From positions 1,536,405 through 1,600,404 of the forward strand of contig VYZB01000040.1 in assembly GCA_013397455.1 (NCBI GenBank): DNA of 64,000 bases. The letters are read 5' to 3'. Each line of letters starts with the position of its first letter. Position 1 is the first letter of the stretch. The notes beneath the pieces are model-generated. The model did no database searches and was not told where the DNA came from. It saw only the letters and a list, made by a program, of their open reading frames with translations. This document shows, piece by piece, positions 22,967 to 34,400 of this stretch. This stretch comes from Crotophaga sulcirostris (Eukaryota; Chordata; Aves; Cuculiformes; Crotophagidae). A program made the translations under genes and the position numbers.

Positions 22967-24056
22967 AAACACGACCATAGGGCACGTTCCAGGCTTACAT
23001 AGGTCGGTGCAAAAAGCCAGGGGCAATTGGGAAGCATCCACTTGCACAGGAATTCTGGCACGTGGCAGAGATGTCAGCTTTAGTGTTGGTATTGCTCATT
23101 CAGAAAGGAAGAGGAGAGAGGTACGTGGAGATGCAGCTACTTCGCTGCTATGAGCTATTAAAATGCCATAGGAGCAGTGCAGGCATTAACACCTTGGAGA
23201 CTCTGATATCCCCTTAAAATCTGAGGACATGAACATTCTCTGGTAGGTACTGTGCCTTTCACTTCCATAAAAAAATTGCAGCAGGGTACTCCATCCATTG
23301 GGATTATTTATAGACTTGCCCATGTAAGTATGATTAATATTCTTTTTGTGCTTAGTTAACCATGAACTTCTCTATGTCTGAGCAAACACAACCCTTATCT
23401 ACTGCTGACTTTCCACTCATGCCCTTCAAGCACTTCTCTAGTCCACGACTTTTCTTCTTAGGAAAAGCTGTTTGCGTGTGCTGCAACAGGCTGGTTGGCA
23501 GGGGTTTTGCTTTGAGACTGCTGTTGTTTATAGAGCTGAAGGTCAGGGGCCACAGAGATGACGAAAAGACACTTAAACTGGAAGATCATATACTTTCCAG
23601 GGCAAAACTAGCTGGTTGGCAGAATTTTGCCACCTGGAGCATCAGCCGCAGCGGCTTTTGTTGCAACTCTGGGAAGACTTTGTTTATTGATCCATGCATC
23701 ATCATCACATTGTCCAATACACAGAAACACTGTGCCATCAGCATTGTTGCACAGGTGGCAAGAGAGGCTTTGAACAACAAGCCCTGCTGTAAATCGGTGC
23801 CCCTGAGCTCCTCTAAATTTGGCCAAGTGGTGGCGTAACATGCTAGGTTACCCATGGGATCCAGGTACCAAAACCTCAGTCTGTATGATGCAGGGCTGAG
23901 GAGCTGAAGTTACAGTTTCTAACTTCATGTTATTAGTCAGGCAAATTAAAGAAGCTGCCTACAAAGCCCAGTGGCCCTTGTCTATAAAGGATCAAGGGTG
24001 ATCTTGCATCCTTCAAATGATGGATGAAGTGAAGAGAGTCTGTCCCCTTTATCCAC
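22967..24056. other. Single-copy DNA with possible mariner-like end
   Basis: No gene was recognised. A 158-codon plus-strand frame at 23362-23838 overlaps open antisense frames and carries no domain I recognise. A mariner-like terminus motif lies at 22999-23014 without a visible partner; see the finding. Confidence 0.45.
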
Positions 24057-24305
24057 AGTTTACAGTATAACCAGGTTGGAAGAGACCTCTGAGATCATCA
24101 AGTCCAACCTATAAGCCAACACCAACACCAACTCATCACCTAAACCATGGCACTGAGTGCCTCAGCCAATCTTCCCTTAAACACATCAAGGGTCGGCGAC
24201 TCCACCACCTCCCTGGGCAGCGCATTCCAGTGGCCAATCACCCTTTCAGTGTAGAACTTCTTCCTAACATCAAGTCTAAACCTCCCCTGACAAAGTTTAA
24301 GTCCC
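24057..24305 (-). mobile_element. CR1 LINE 3' end, ATACTGTG-tail type
   Basis: An antisense CR1 with an eroded tail (ttacagtataacc). On the minus strand the ORF2 end reads [19 protein letters not shown] and [19 protein letters not shown], then a stop after ALSAMV. Upstream (right of 24305) the CR1 match ends, and the continuing open frame is unrelated read-through. It is very similar to the copies at 6831 and 11061. Confidence 0.93.
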
Positions 24306-27300
24306 TCCTCCTTTGCCAAACAAGCACTGTAAGATTTAGGTTGGTGAATTAACAGAGAGGGGAATAAAATCTCTTTTAGTCTAATGAGAGTCCCCAAACT
24401 GGTCATTTTTCCTGCTGTCTTGGGAAATGGTGCTAATTTGCAAACAAGACATGTGTTGCTACTTGGGTTTGAACACTACACTTCTGCCATGGGCACTCGC
24501 TCTCTGTGATTGTGTGACCTTGTGTGATAATGCTGGGCTGCGGCAGGAGGAGAGCAGGGGCTGCTGTATGGGGAGATGTGAAGAGAAAAGGGAACATTGG
24601 TGAAGGAGCAGCAACAATTCCTGGGAATGCATTTCCCCATGTCAGTGTGTAGGCGGAAAAAAGTTTTCCTCGGTCTTTAGGGTTTGTCAGATCATGGTGC
24701 ATCCCAAGTTAATTTGATTTTTTTTTCTTTAAATGGAGCATCGTGTCAAACCCTCCGAGCCTTTACTCTATTTCTGCACAGGGCTGCTCCTCTTGGAGTG
24801 GAGCAGGGATACCTGCAGAGAGGCAATTTTTGAAGGCTGAGACTCCTCATGGGGCAGAAAGTTCACAGCAGGAGCCAGCCCAATGTCATTTATAACTGCC
24901 CATTCCCGCTTCCTCTCAATTTAATTTCTTCCTGGCATGATTTGCTGGTGCCCTGTCCATAACCTCACTTTTCCCCAGTGTCTTTTCTCTGTGTTTGGTT
25001 CTCTGGCTGCATCTCCTGGGCTGCATTTGTGGACCTGTGGAACGAGTTTCACAAGTTTCCGGCTTCGTAACGTTGATGTGCCAAAGGGATTCGGTTCCCA
25101 CGTATCGATACTGGTGTTGCAAGTGGTGGGGTCATGGGGTGTTTTTTTTTTCTTTGGGACTCTTTTGTACCAGTTCTTTTGCTCTCCTCTTAAATTTCTG
25201 TGCTTTGTGAACATTGCTGTAGTAATGCCTACCTGCAGTGCTTCTCAATGTAATAACATTTGTGTGGCTTTGGTTCAAGTCCTTCTTAGGGCTTAAAAAA
25301 CAGCACCAAAAGATTCCTCCTAGATGAAATCTTTATTTTTGAGCAAAGGGTTTATCATGTCTTCCTTTTATTGTGTGTTTCCCCCCAGATGTAACAGGTG
25401 GTTCGTATCCTCCTTTTTATCCATTTTTTTTCTACTTCTTTTCTTAAAAATGGAAAAGAGAGCCAGTATTTCTTCAGTGCAATTGCACAACAGAGGAAAG
25501 CATTAACTACATCTCATTTGGCTTTCAGTGCTCAGAACATTGTGCAAAACCCCAGTGGGCTGTATGTGATGCACATCTCTGCTTTAACATCTGATTACTG
25601 GGGTTTGGTAACAAATGCACCCACATATCTCTATTGAATAGCACGTAAATAAGAGCCATTGGTCGTTTTTAAATTAGTACTTTGTTTAAAGCCTTTTTCT
25701 GCCTGTCTGTTCTGAAGAAAGATACCCAGCAGTGGGAGAAATAGAGATTGGAATTTCAGACCGTTGCTCTGAAGAAACCAAACCTTATAGGTGTAATATT
25801 TGTCATGAAATACTTCTCTCAGTGTTTGTGAGCCTTTCTTGGAGCTGTGCTGCTTGAGAATAGACAACCATATGAAACCAGCCTCCTGCCCTCAAAACCC
25901 TGCGTTTCTGCTGTGAAGATGCAGGATAGAGGATGCTGATGGTGACAAGGAGTACTTTTGCAAATCTGATTCTGTGTACACTCTGCCACCCTGCAGCAAA
26001 GAAACCATTTTTACCTGGTTTGACTGGGCAACTGTGATCGCTGTCACATCTTTGCCAGTGGGTTGAGATAAGGAGCTTGTTTGGGACCATGCTGGCTTTG
26101 AGCTGGTGATATGTAGAAAGGATGAAGGATAAAGGGAGCTTAGAGAGGAAAGTTTCATAAAGTTCCCTAGTACTTTGCAGGCTCATGAGTGCATTGGCCA
26201 GCACAGGGTGGCAACTAACTCTACACAAGTAATGAGGTAATTTTGAAATAAATAGTCAATAGGAAGTGTAGACATATGGAGGAAGAGTCTGCAAATACTC
26301 CTAAGTTCTGTAATTCCTTATAGTTTTTAGGAACCAGTTATCTTTTGATTGCAAACAGCCTACAGAATTGTCCACTACCTTTGCTGAAAAAAATCCCATT
26401 TGCTATAGTAAAAAAAGACTTTAAATGAGAGAAGGAGCACACCATGGTTTATTAGGAAGTGTGCTTAGACCCTGCTTTCAGAAATTGTTTGTCCATCTGT
26501 CAAAAATCATAAGTTTGATATTTCATTTTTCCACATCTCCTGTTTAAGCCAAACAATTTCAACCTTTAAGCTTTACAGATCACTTGCATCAGTCTGTATC
26601 TGTCTGTCAACACAAGTTATCAATCAACCAGATCTATATTCTGTACATACTAGGTCTTTATATATACCATCCATCTATTTCCTGTAGCTAGGTGCTTGAA
26701 AGCTTGCTTTATTTTACCAAGAAGTGAGTTTGTAGTGAAAGAATCCAACTGCTTGAGTCCTAGGTAGAGCATCAAGTTTAGTCTTTGAATGCAGACTGTG
26801 CCTTCACAGTGCAGGGACGTGTCACCCGTCTGCAACGCTGTAGCCTATAAGACAATAGCATTCATCACCTTCTGTCCCACCACCATCCCTGGAGCTGTAA
26901 CTGCAATTGTTGGCTTTCCTATTTTTTTAAATTTCTTTACTGCGCGTCTCCTGCCCGCTGTCCCATGCCCAACTGTGAAGGTGCTACCCAGCACTGAGGC
27001 ATCACATGCTGGAGACCTTGTTTTGCTTGAGTGTCCTTTGAGGGTCTAAGGCCTCTCTCATGGATCATGGAAAATGCTGTTTCCCTGCTGTAGAGAGTGT
27101 TACAAGAACTGGTTGCTGAAAGGTTGTGAGCTAAAGGACCATGCAGTGGTGTCCAGGGCAGCAGGAGTTCTCCCTTGGTGTCATAAACCCTTTGCTCAGC
27201 TCTTCAGTTTTGAGAAATGCTTCAAGGTTCACAGTGTATTTCATCTAAAGCAGTTTAGAAGAACAGTTTTGAAAAATAAGTGCTATCGTGTGAGGGGCTT

Positions 27301-29740
27301 CCTGCCTCATTTTTGGGATTGATATCTTGCTTGTGCCTAAGGAAAGCTAGAGAAAAATGTACCTTCAACCCAGATCAGACCAAAATGTTTTCAGCCTGAT
27401 GGCCAAACTGACGGATTAATTATTCTCAGTCCTACTTATGCACTGAGAACAGATTTATTTTTTTCCTTTGTAAAATAAAGCATGTAACTGAGAGATGTGT
27501 GTGTTTTCCAAGAGTCAAGCAGCCTGATTGCACATACTCTACGTGAGAGATGTGGTTAGCTGGATGCGACACGTGATTTTTCTCATGGTCACAGCTGGCA
27601 TGTGTTCTTGCATGTAGCAATTTCAAAATTCAGTTCCTACAAGAACTTGTGCAATGCACTCTTCTCAGTATGTTACACAGACCAGCTTTGCAATAATAAT
27701 TAAAAAAATAAGCTAACTAGGAAATTAAGAATTATATGCAGATTGCTCAGTGGAGGTGACTAACTGGCCTGATGATCCACCTCCTTTGGGCCAGAGCCTC
27801 AGCTGCCTGAATTGAGTCATTGCAGAATATGACAATATCATCAGCAATAGCTGGAGAGGAGAAGGGTACTGGTTGGGGCATGTAATTCAAGTTTTCAAAA
27901 GCTTCATGGCAATGGATAAACTGAACATGATCCTGTTTATCACCAACTCTCCTAATATTGCAACTACAGGGCAAAACTAGTGGAAGATCCATTTAAAATA
28001 GGCATTAGAAAGAGTTGCTTTGGGCCAAGGTAGCACATGGTGGGACTATTTTTCGACAGTAAAAGGAATCAGTCCTTGCTGATGTGCAGGGTTACAAGCA
28101 CTAGCAATGTGGAAATGTGGAATATATTTCCTTTAAGTGTTTGTACAGTTAAAGCTTGAATATTTGTGGATTAGGGACCTCAAATGAAGGCAGGTTTGCC
28201 CAAGCTGAATTAATTCACTGCCTTCAAGGAAAATGCGTGTGGAAAACCTCTTGGAGCTACCCCACCCGTTAGCCGACACTCCACAAATGGAATCTTCAGA
28301 CCTGCTCGTGGCCCTGGTGCAGCCTGCTGTGCTGGAGCCACGTCTGTTGAGACTTGGCTGCGTTGGATTCAGCCTCTGAGCTCACTGCAGAAGAGCGTTG
28401 TGTGTGCTGGGGTCTTGGCTGGGCTCTCCTGTCCCTTTTTTTGGGAAAAGAGGCTTGCGGAGCACAGGGAAGCGGTATAATGTAACTGGCTGCTGCTGGG
28501 GGGTTGTTTCTGCTCTTGCTAACCCATACATGCTCTAGGGTACATGCTGTGGAAAGACTATCCTTCCCCTTGCCTGTCAAACTCCAGCACCAGAGCTATG
28601 GGAGAAACAACAGAGCCTAATTTTCATCTGGCTGGGTTTATTTTAGTGTGGCACGGTGCTCCGTTGTGCTTCCCTGAGTGTTGCCTAGGCGTGTGTGAGT
28701 GAGCTACGGGGTGAAGCTGGGGTGAATAGACCCGAGTCTGTTCTTGAATAGCTGTAGAAAATTCCTTTGGAGGTGTTATGTGTACACAGAGGCTATTGCA
28801 GGCTTCCCAAGGGCTGTTACACCTTCCCTCCTTGATGAATCTACGGGGTTTTGCACACTGGATTATTACAGGGTGCCCTTTTAGCCCCTTCTAACACAAC
28901 ACCATTTGCATTTGTTCTCCCCTTGGAGAACAGGAGGGAAAGAACAGTGAGATATTCAGGGACTTAAAACCCCTGCACTTAACAAAAACGAAACGGGATC
29001 TCACGCCAACTGTGTGATTTGCACTCTCCTTGCTTTGTGCACAGCTTTGGGGCTCTCCCTCCGCTCTCCTTTAGGTGATGAATTCCACCTCCTGCTAAAT
29101 GGGTTTACAATTAAAATGGGCTTATTTGTAGCAGCCACTGAATTTTCACTTTTTTTTTTTAAACATATAATTGAAAACACACCCAAACTCAAGCCGCCTG
29201 TAAGTATTAATTTTCATTTCCACAGAATGCTCTGTCTCCAGGGCAAGGAAGGAAATTCCAGAGAGTTAGCCAAGACAATCAGGGTTAATGTGCTCTTTGA
29301 AAAGTGTGGTGCAAGCAGGACCCTTGCGTTCTCATCCAAAGGTCAGGCCTGCTGCTAGGACAGTGGTCTGGGTACAGGAGGGAGAGGGCACAGGTCTGAC
29401 CTGGTGTGTGTTTTGCCCAGTGTGGTTTGGGAAGGTCATAGTCCACATGCAGCAACCATAGGAATGGTGATATGATTTTTCAGAAAGGCTGTGGATCACT
29501 CAAGGGGAACACGTGCTGATTCACAGAGGAGCAAAGGCCTTTTTCAGCTGGGGGGGATGCATGACTGTCCAGCGTGAGTGACCATGGGCAATCACAAATG
29601 TAGGAAAAGACTTGTGGGACTGGTGCTTTTTGGTTGCCCCTACCTTAACATCCAGACGAGCAAGGGTAGACCATTTGGGTGAAACCACATTCAGCTCAGC
29701 TTGAGCCACTTCAGCATGGGAAATGGAAATTGAAACAATG
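24306..29740. other. Single-copy non-coding DNA
   Basis: No gene or transposon was recognised over 5.4 kb. Homopolymer T runs lie at about 24717-24726 and 25141-25151. The 28980-29240 segment (AT-rich, slowly evolving in appearance) is a candidate conserved element. Frames here are short or overlap on both strands. Confidence 0.5.
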
Positions 29741-29835
29741 AGATGATGGGCTGCTGTTGGTGTTAGTGTTAGTGTTGGGTTATAGGTTGGACTTGATGAT
29801 CTCAAAGGTCCTTTCCAACCTTGTGATACTGTGAT
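29741..29835 (+). mobile_element. CR1 LINE 3' UTR and tail, ATACTGTG type
   Basis: Sense orientation: agatgatgggctgctgttgg, then repeated tgttag units, then ggttggacttgatgatctc, ending ttgtgatactgtgata. The tgttag array is the counterpart of the ccaacaccaacacc stretch in antisense copies. Only the 3' UTR is present. Confidence 0.93.
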
Positions 29836-31450
29836 AAAACAGACAGCAAACCCTACCAACTCACTTATTTAAGCAATGGTCTGTATCACCCAATGAACAC
29901 TCATTGAACAGTGACCAAGGGCATCTCCACAGCCTAGATGCTGGCAGGGTTGACTTTATGGCTCTTCATTCCACTGTGCACAGGGTCCATCTGGCTTTGG
30001 AGCTAAGATGTCTAAAAAGCTCAGTCACATGCACTACAGACTTCTTTCTGCAAATGTGCTCTTGCAGTGTCCCATGTACAATCAGTGCCTTCCCTCCCTC
30101 AATCCCTATCCTGCCGATAAGCTGTGACCATCTCTCCACCTGGAGACCACACTGTAAAATCTGTATTTTGAAGAGCACTAAGACTTTTTTAAAATTAAAT
30201 TTCAATAAATATTTTTAATGAAAAGAGTCCCCCTTTTCCTTCCCACAACTACTTTGGGCTTGGGAGCCTGAACACAAGTGTGTTTTTGTGCATTGGTATA
30301 AAACCCTCAAAGTGAGACTAACTTGCTGTTCTTCCACCTCTTCAGTTAATTAAATTTGGTTTGTATGTTTTTTAGTTCTCGCTCTATTTCTCGGCTGGCT
30401 CCTGTCTCCCCTTTGGAAATGGGCAGGAACGCCGAGTTCTGCTTGTGCGATAAGTTTCATGGTCATTCACCCAAATTCCTCTCCTCTTCCCAATCCCAAT
30501 AGCTGAACTGCAGAGGAATGCCAGGGTTTTAAGAATATTTTCAACTTCTCTGCAAGTATTCAAGCCAGCAGCGCAAGGCCTGTGTTGGAGAAATGAGGGT
30601 CATCTTTTCCTCCCTGCCCTCTACCTCCTGTTAGCAATAAAGATAAGAAGTGGGTTTGGGCAGTATACTAAATAATGTTTTTTGTGATGAAAAACCTGCA
30701 GTAATATTTAGTCAGACATTTATCAAAACTCCTTCTATCCCATAGCCACCCATGCTATGGGGTAGCAGCATTCTGGAAAGCATACCCTGCATTGGCAACA
30801 ATGCACAGGACAGTTTTGGGAAGATGTCCAGTAGTGCTAATTCCTACCTTTAAGTCCTACACTGTCCCATGCTCTCTGGACAAAGAATGGTTTTAGTGAA
30901 CAAGGACCGCTGAGAGAGCCTTCCATAATGTTTTTTCTCACTGCAGTCTGGCTTTTGGACAGGATGATGGGCCCAGGAACACAACGCTCAAGCTAAGCTG
31001 TTGTTCATCAGCACGTTGCTCCCTTGACATTAAATATCTTCTGCACAAAGAGTAAATCAAACCCTGCATGGTGAGACTGTGGCATTTAGTCCAGCTGGGC
31101 AGCCTCTCGTTATGTGTGAAATGTGGCCGTTGTTTCTAATTCCAGAGGTTGGAGAGGTGAGATGAAAGCAGTAGGCTGTTGCTATTCAGCAAGGTCACGT
31201 GCAAAAATCTGTTTTTCTGTGCTGTTTCTGGAGGTGACATTGCTATCAATACAACTGGTAAAGCTGGTTTTATGCAGTTGCTGTGAGACTGGTCTGATGG
31301 CTTGATAATTAATAAACAAATTTAGAAACATTTCATATCACTTGGAGAATTGGGAAAGATGGCAACTTGAGCATGCATTTATCATCATGGCTTTAAGAGA
31401 TGTTTCTAAGAGAACTAGACACTGGTCACTTGACCCCAAATAACATCTTA
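29836..31450. other. Single-copy non-coding DNA
   Basis: Nothing was recognised apart from AT-rich sequence at about 30185-30220. Confidence 0.5.
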
Positions 31451-31872
31451 GACTCATAGAATGGTTTGGGTTCGAAGAGAGCTTAAAGATCATCCAGTTG
31501 AAACCCCTCTACTATGAGCGGGGACACCTCCCACTGGATCAGACTGCTCAAAGCCCCATCCAATGTGACCCTGAACACCTCCAGGGATGGGGCACCATGA
31601 GTTCTCTGGATAAGCTGTTCCAATGTCTCATCACCCCCACAAGAAAAAATGTCTTCCTAATATCTGATCTCTTTCAGCTTAAAAATGTTACCCCTCATCC
31701 TGTCCCTGCACTCCCTGATAAAAAGCCCCTCCCTGGCTTTTCTGTAGCCCCCTTTAAGTACTGGAAGGCTGCTATGAGGTCTCTGGGAGCCTTCTCTTCT
31801 CTAGGTTGAACAACCCCAACTCTCTCAGCCTGTCCTTATAAGGGAGGTTGTCCAGCCCTCTGATCATCTTAT
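31451..31872 (-). mobile_element. CR1 LINE 3' part, ATTCTATG-tail type
   Basis: An antisense CR1 beginning with gactcatagaatggtttggg. The 3' UTR and ORF2 end follow, and the match extends to ttgtccagccctctgatcat at about 31872. The coding part is interrupted by small indels (for example at the 'ttaaaaatgttacccc' stretch), so no long antisense frame survives. It belongs with the older copies at 22475 and 13971. Confidence 0.92.
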
Positions 31873-34400
31873 GTATAATGATAAAATTAGACTCAGGTTC
31901 TATATGAAAACGCAAATGGAAACATCCAAATCACTAATGTCTCTCAAAAAAAATCTCATTCCTCAATGCTTGCTTATCCTTGAAATGCTCCAGGCTGCTG
32001 GTATTGATAGCAGGTTGCTCATGTGAGATCTTAAGAATATGTACACCTTTGACAAAAAAAAAAAAACCAAAAAACTGAATTAGAACATATAAACAGTAGC
32101 TTGAAAATATTTTTTTTTTCCAGTGATCACTTTGAGGCAGATTTTTTTCACTCATTTGTGAAGTGCTGTGATTCTTCTGGTGGCAAAGTAAAGAGCAGAC
32201 CTGCACACAACTATCAACAAACAGGGACTGGGGTAAGTCTGGGGATCACCTAGTCCAACCTGCTGCCCAGAACTCAGCAACAAATTTGTCAGGATAAGAC
32301 TGACCGCGTAACGGGTCTGTTCTGTAGCTGAACAGTCATGATACTGATTTTTCCTCAAATTCATTTGTTGACAATTTGAGAAAGTCTAATTTTGCTATGA
32401 GGACCATCAGTGTTGATACGTGTAGATATGATGTTGCTGCAGCTTTGGGCAGTTTGTGGTTCTCTTAGTCCACATTCCTGCGCCTTCCACCTAGGTATTA
32501 ATACATTGAAATGGTTGTGCTCTTTCTCTAACAATGTTGAGATCTAACCCTCTGTTGCCTGTACACCTTGCGATGCCCCTTGGGAGAAAATGCTGTGCTA
32601 TGGGGAAAATGACTTTATGATTTAGGAAAAAAATGTATCAGTTGAGTCCCTGTGCAGCACAGAAAAACTCAGTTTCATGGCGTCAGCATGGTGGCTCCGA
32701 GCAAGTTAATTATAGCTGGTTTATTATTTCTTTCTACCTTTGCAGCAGCATATCTGAATAGGAGTCTGGGGTATTGCTTTGACAATGGTGAATAGTAGAA
32801 CTTTATTCCTTTTAGGTCTTTACACAGAGCCAATCAATCTAACAAAATGCATATTTATATGGCATGCCAAAAAGTGATTATGTTTAATACTGAACTTTTT
32901 GTGTCCAAAAAAAAAAAAAAAAATCCAGGTTAGAAAAAGAGCAGTTCAACTTTATAAAGTTGTCATTTATGTAGAGCCAGGCCAGGAAACTGTGCTGTGG
33001 GTAGGGTCACACTAAATAGGACAAAAAAAAAAAAAAAGAGAAATGCAGTTAGTGCCCTTGTTCTGGTCCTTTGTACTGGGGAAGCCAGCCTAGTTTGAGG
33101 ATGAGTCTTCTTTTAAGCCCTTTGTCCTCATGACTGCAGCAAGGTCTTTGTGGACCAGCGTTAACAAATCTGACACAGACCTTTTAAAAAGCCCATTTGT
33201 ATTTGGTCAGTCTGTAGGTTTATTCTGTTCAGATTCCAACTGTGCAAATCTTGCCATGGAAAAAGGCCTCCCTGTGAGAAGTGACATTCACCACCGTGAG
33301 AGTCCTCCTGTTCAGAAATCCCCTTCAGCTGACCGGCAGTCCCCCTCCCCCGGCCCTTTCCTCCAAAACACTAAAAACTGAGGCAGATAACCCAAACTTT
33401 TTGCCTGTAATCCTTAGAGAGAAGACTTAACAAACTGCTTTAAGAGCTTCATGACAGCTGAATTTTGCAAAAATTAAGTATTATTACTGTTCATGTGCCA
33501 GGGGTATAGATCAAGAGCAGCATCTGCTGGAACCATCTCACAGAGCTGGTGTACTGGCCAAGGAAAAATACCTTTATGTGTTATACTTAAAATACAAAAA
33601 AGTACTTTGCAAATAATGTGTATTTCTACCATTGCACTGTGGCTTTGCTGATTGAAATCTGTAGAGCTGGCAAAGTTTGCAAGGAGTGCTTGTATCTTTT
33701 ATTCTCTAAGCTGGTTGAGATAAGAAAAAAGAAATTTTGCGAATCGTCCTGAATGGCTCCCAGGGATTGAGTTTGAGGGGAGGCTGGGGGAGGTGGTCCC
33801 AGGCTTGGACTCATGGAGCCGGATCCAACAAGCCCCAGCAGGGGTGCGCAGCGATCGGCAAGGGACAGCTGTGCGTCTCCGTGCTCCCCCATTCCCCACA
33901 GCTGCAGCTGTTGAAGGAGGAAATGATCTGGGGTTGGAGGAGGGGGCTGGGTAGATTAAATAAACCTCCCCTACCCAATGTAGGGGCTGGGGGCTCCCAC
34001 CTCCCCCTCGCTTGCTCAGTAAAAGATACTTACAGCCATTTGTTATCCCCCTGTTGCACGCTTGCCTGTTGATCGTCGTAATTGTGACTGATATTCAGTC
34101 ACTAAAACTGATTTTCTTCCTAGTCTGTGATTTTGGTGATGAGTCCTCCAAATGTTGGCCTGAAGCTTTCATCCTCTGCCCATGAAATCCAAGGCATAGG
34201 CTAGACCTTACGTTGCTGTGGATATAGACTTTCCTTGAGTTTGGGTTGGAATAGCAAAAACCTCAACACCCTGTTAGCAACCCTCCAGCCTTTCCTTCAG
34301 GAGAGCTTTCCTCAGGGAGGGCTTCCTACAGGGCTGTTCATACCAGTGGATTTTTCTTTTCCCTGTCCAGTCTGCTGACTTTTCTCTTCACCCATGGGCA
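31873..34400. other. Single-copy non-coding DNA with several A-runs
   Basis: No gene was recognised. Homopolymer A runs occur at 32053-32064, 32907-32923 (17 A) and 33023-33037 (15 A). A G-rich stretch with several G3+ runs spans about 33775-34000 but has no clean four-run quadruplex pattern. Confidence 0.5.

Noticed and set aside
23362..23838. 158-codon plus-strand frame
   Set aside because: Open frames exist on the opposite strand over the same bases, the translation has no recognisable domain, and no splice or promoter context was seen.
27747..27992. Antisense 81-codon frame with an ADDIVIFCND-like stretch resembling a reverse-transcriptase YxDD box
   Set aside because: The similarity is a few residues only, neighbouring RT motifs are absent, and the motif lacks the tyrosine. 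It is treated as chance.
32225..32280. Possible antisense CR1 3' UTR (gggatcacctagtccaacct)
   Set aside because: About 20 bases fit a CR1 3' UTR, but there is no tail on the left and no ORF2 on the right. It may be a decayed remnant; support is insufficient.
33770..34000. G-rich stretch as a possible G-quadruplex
   Set aside because: G runs of three or more are present, but four such runs with short loops could not be found in a row.
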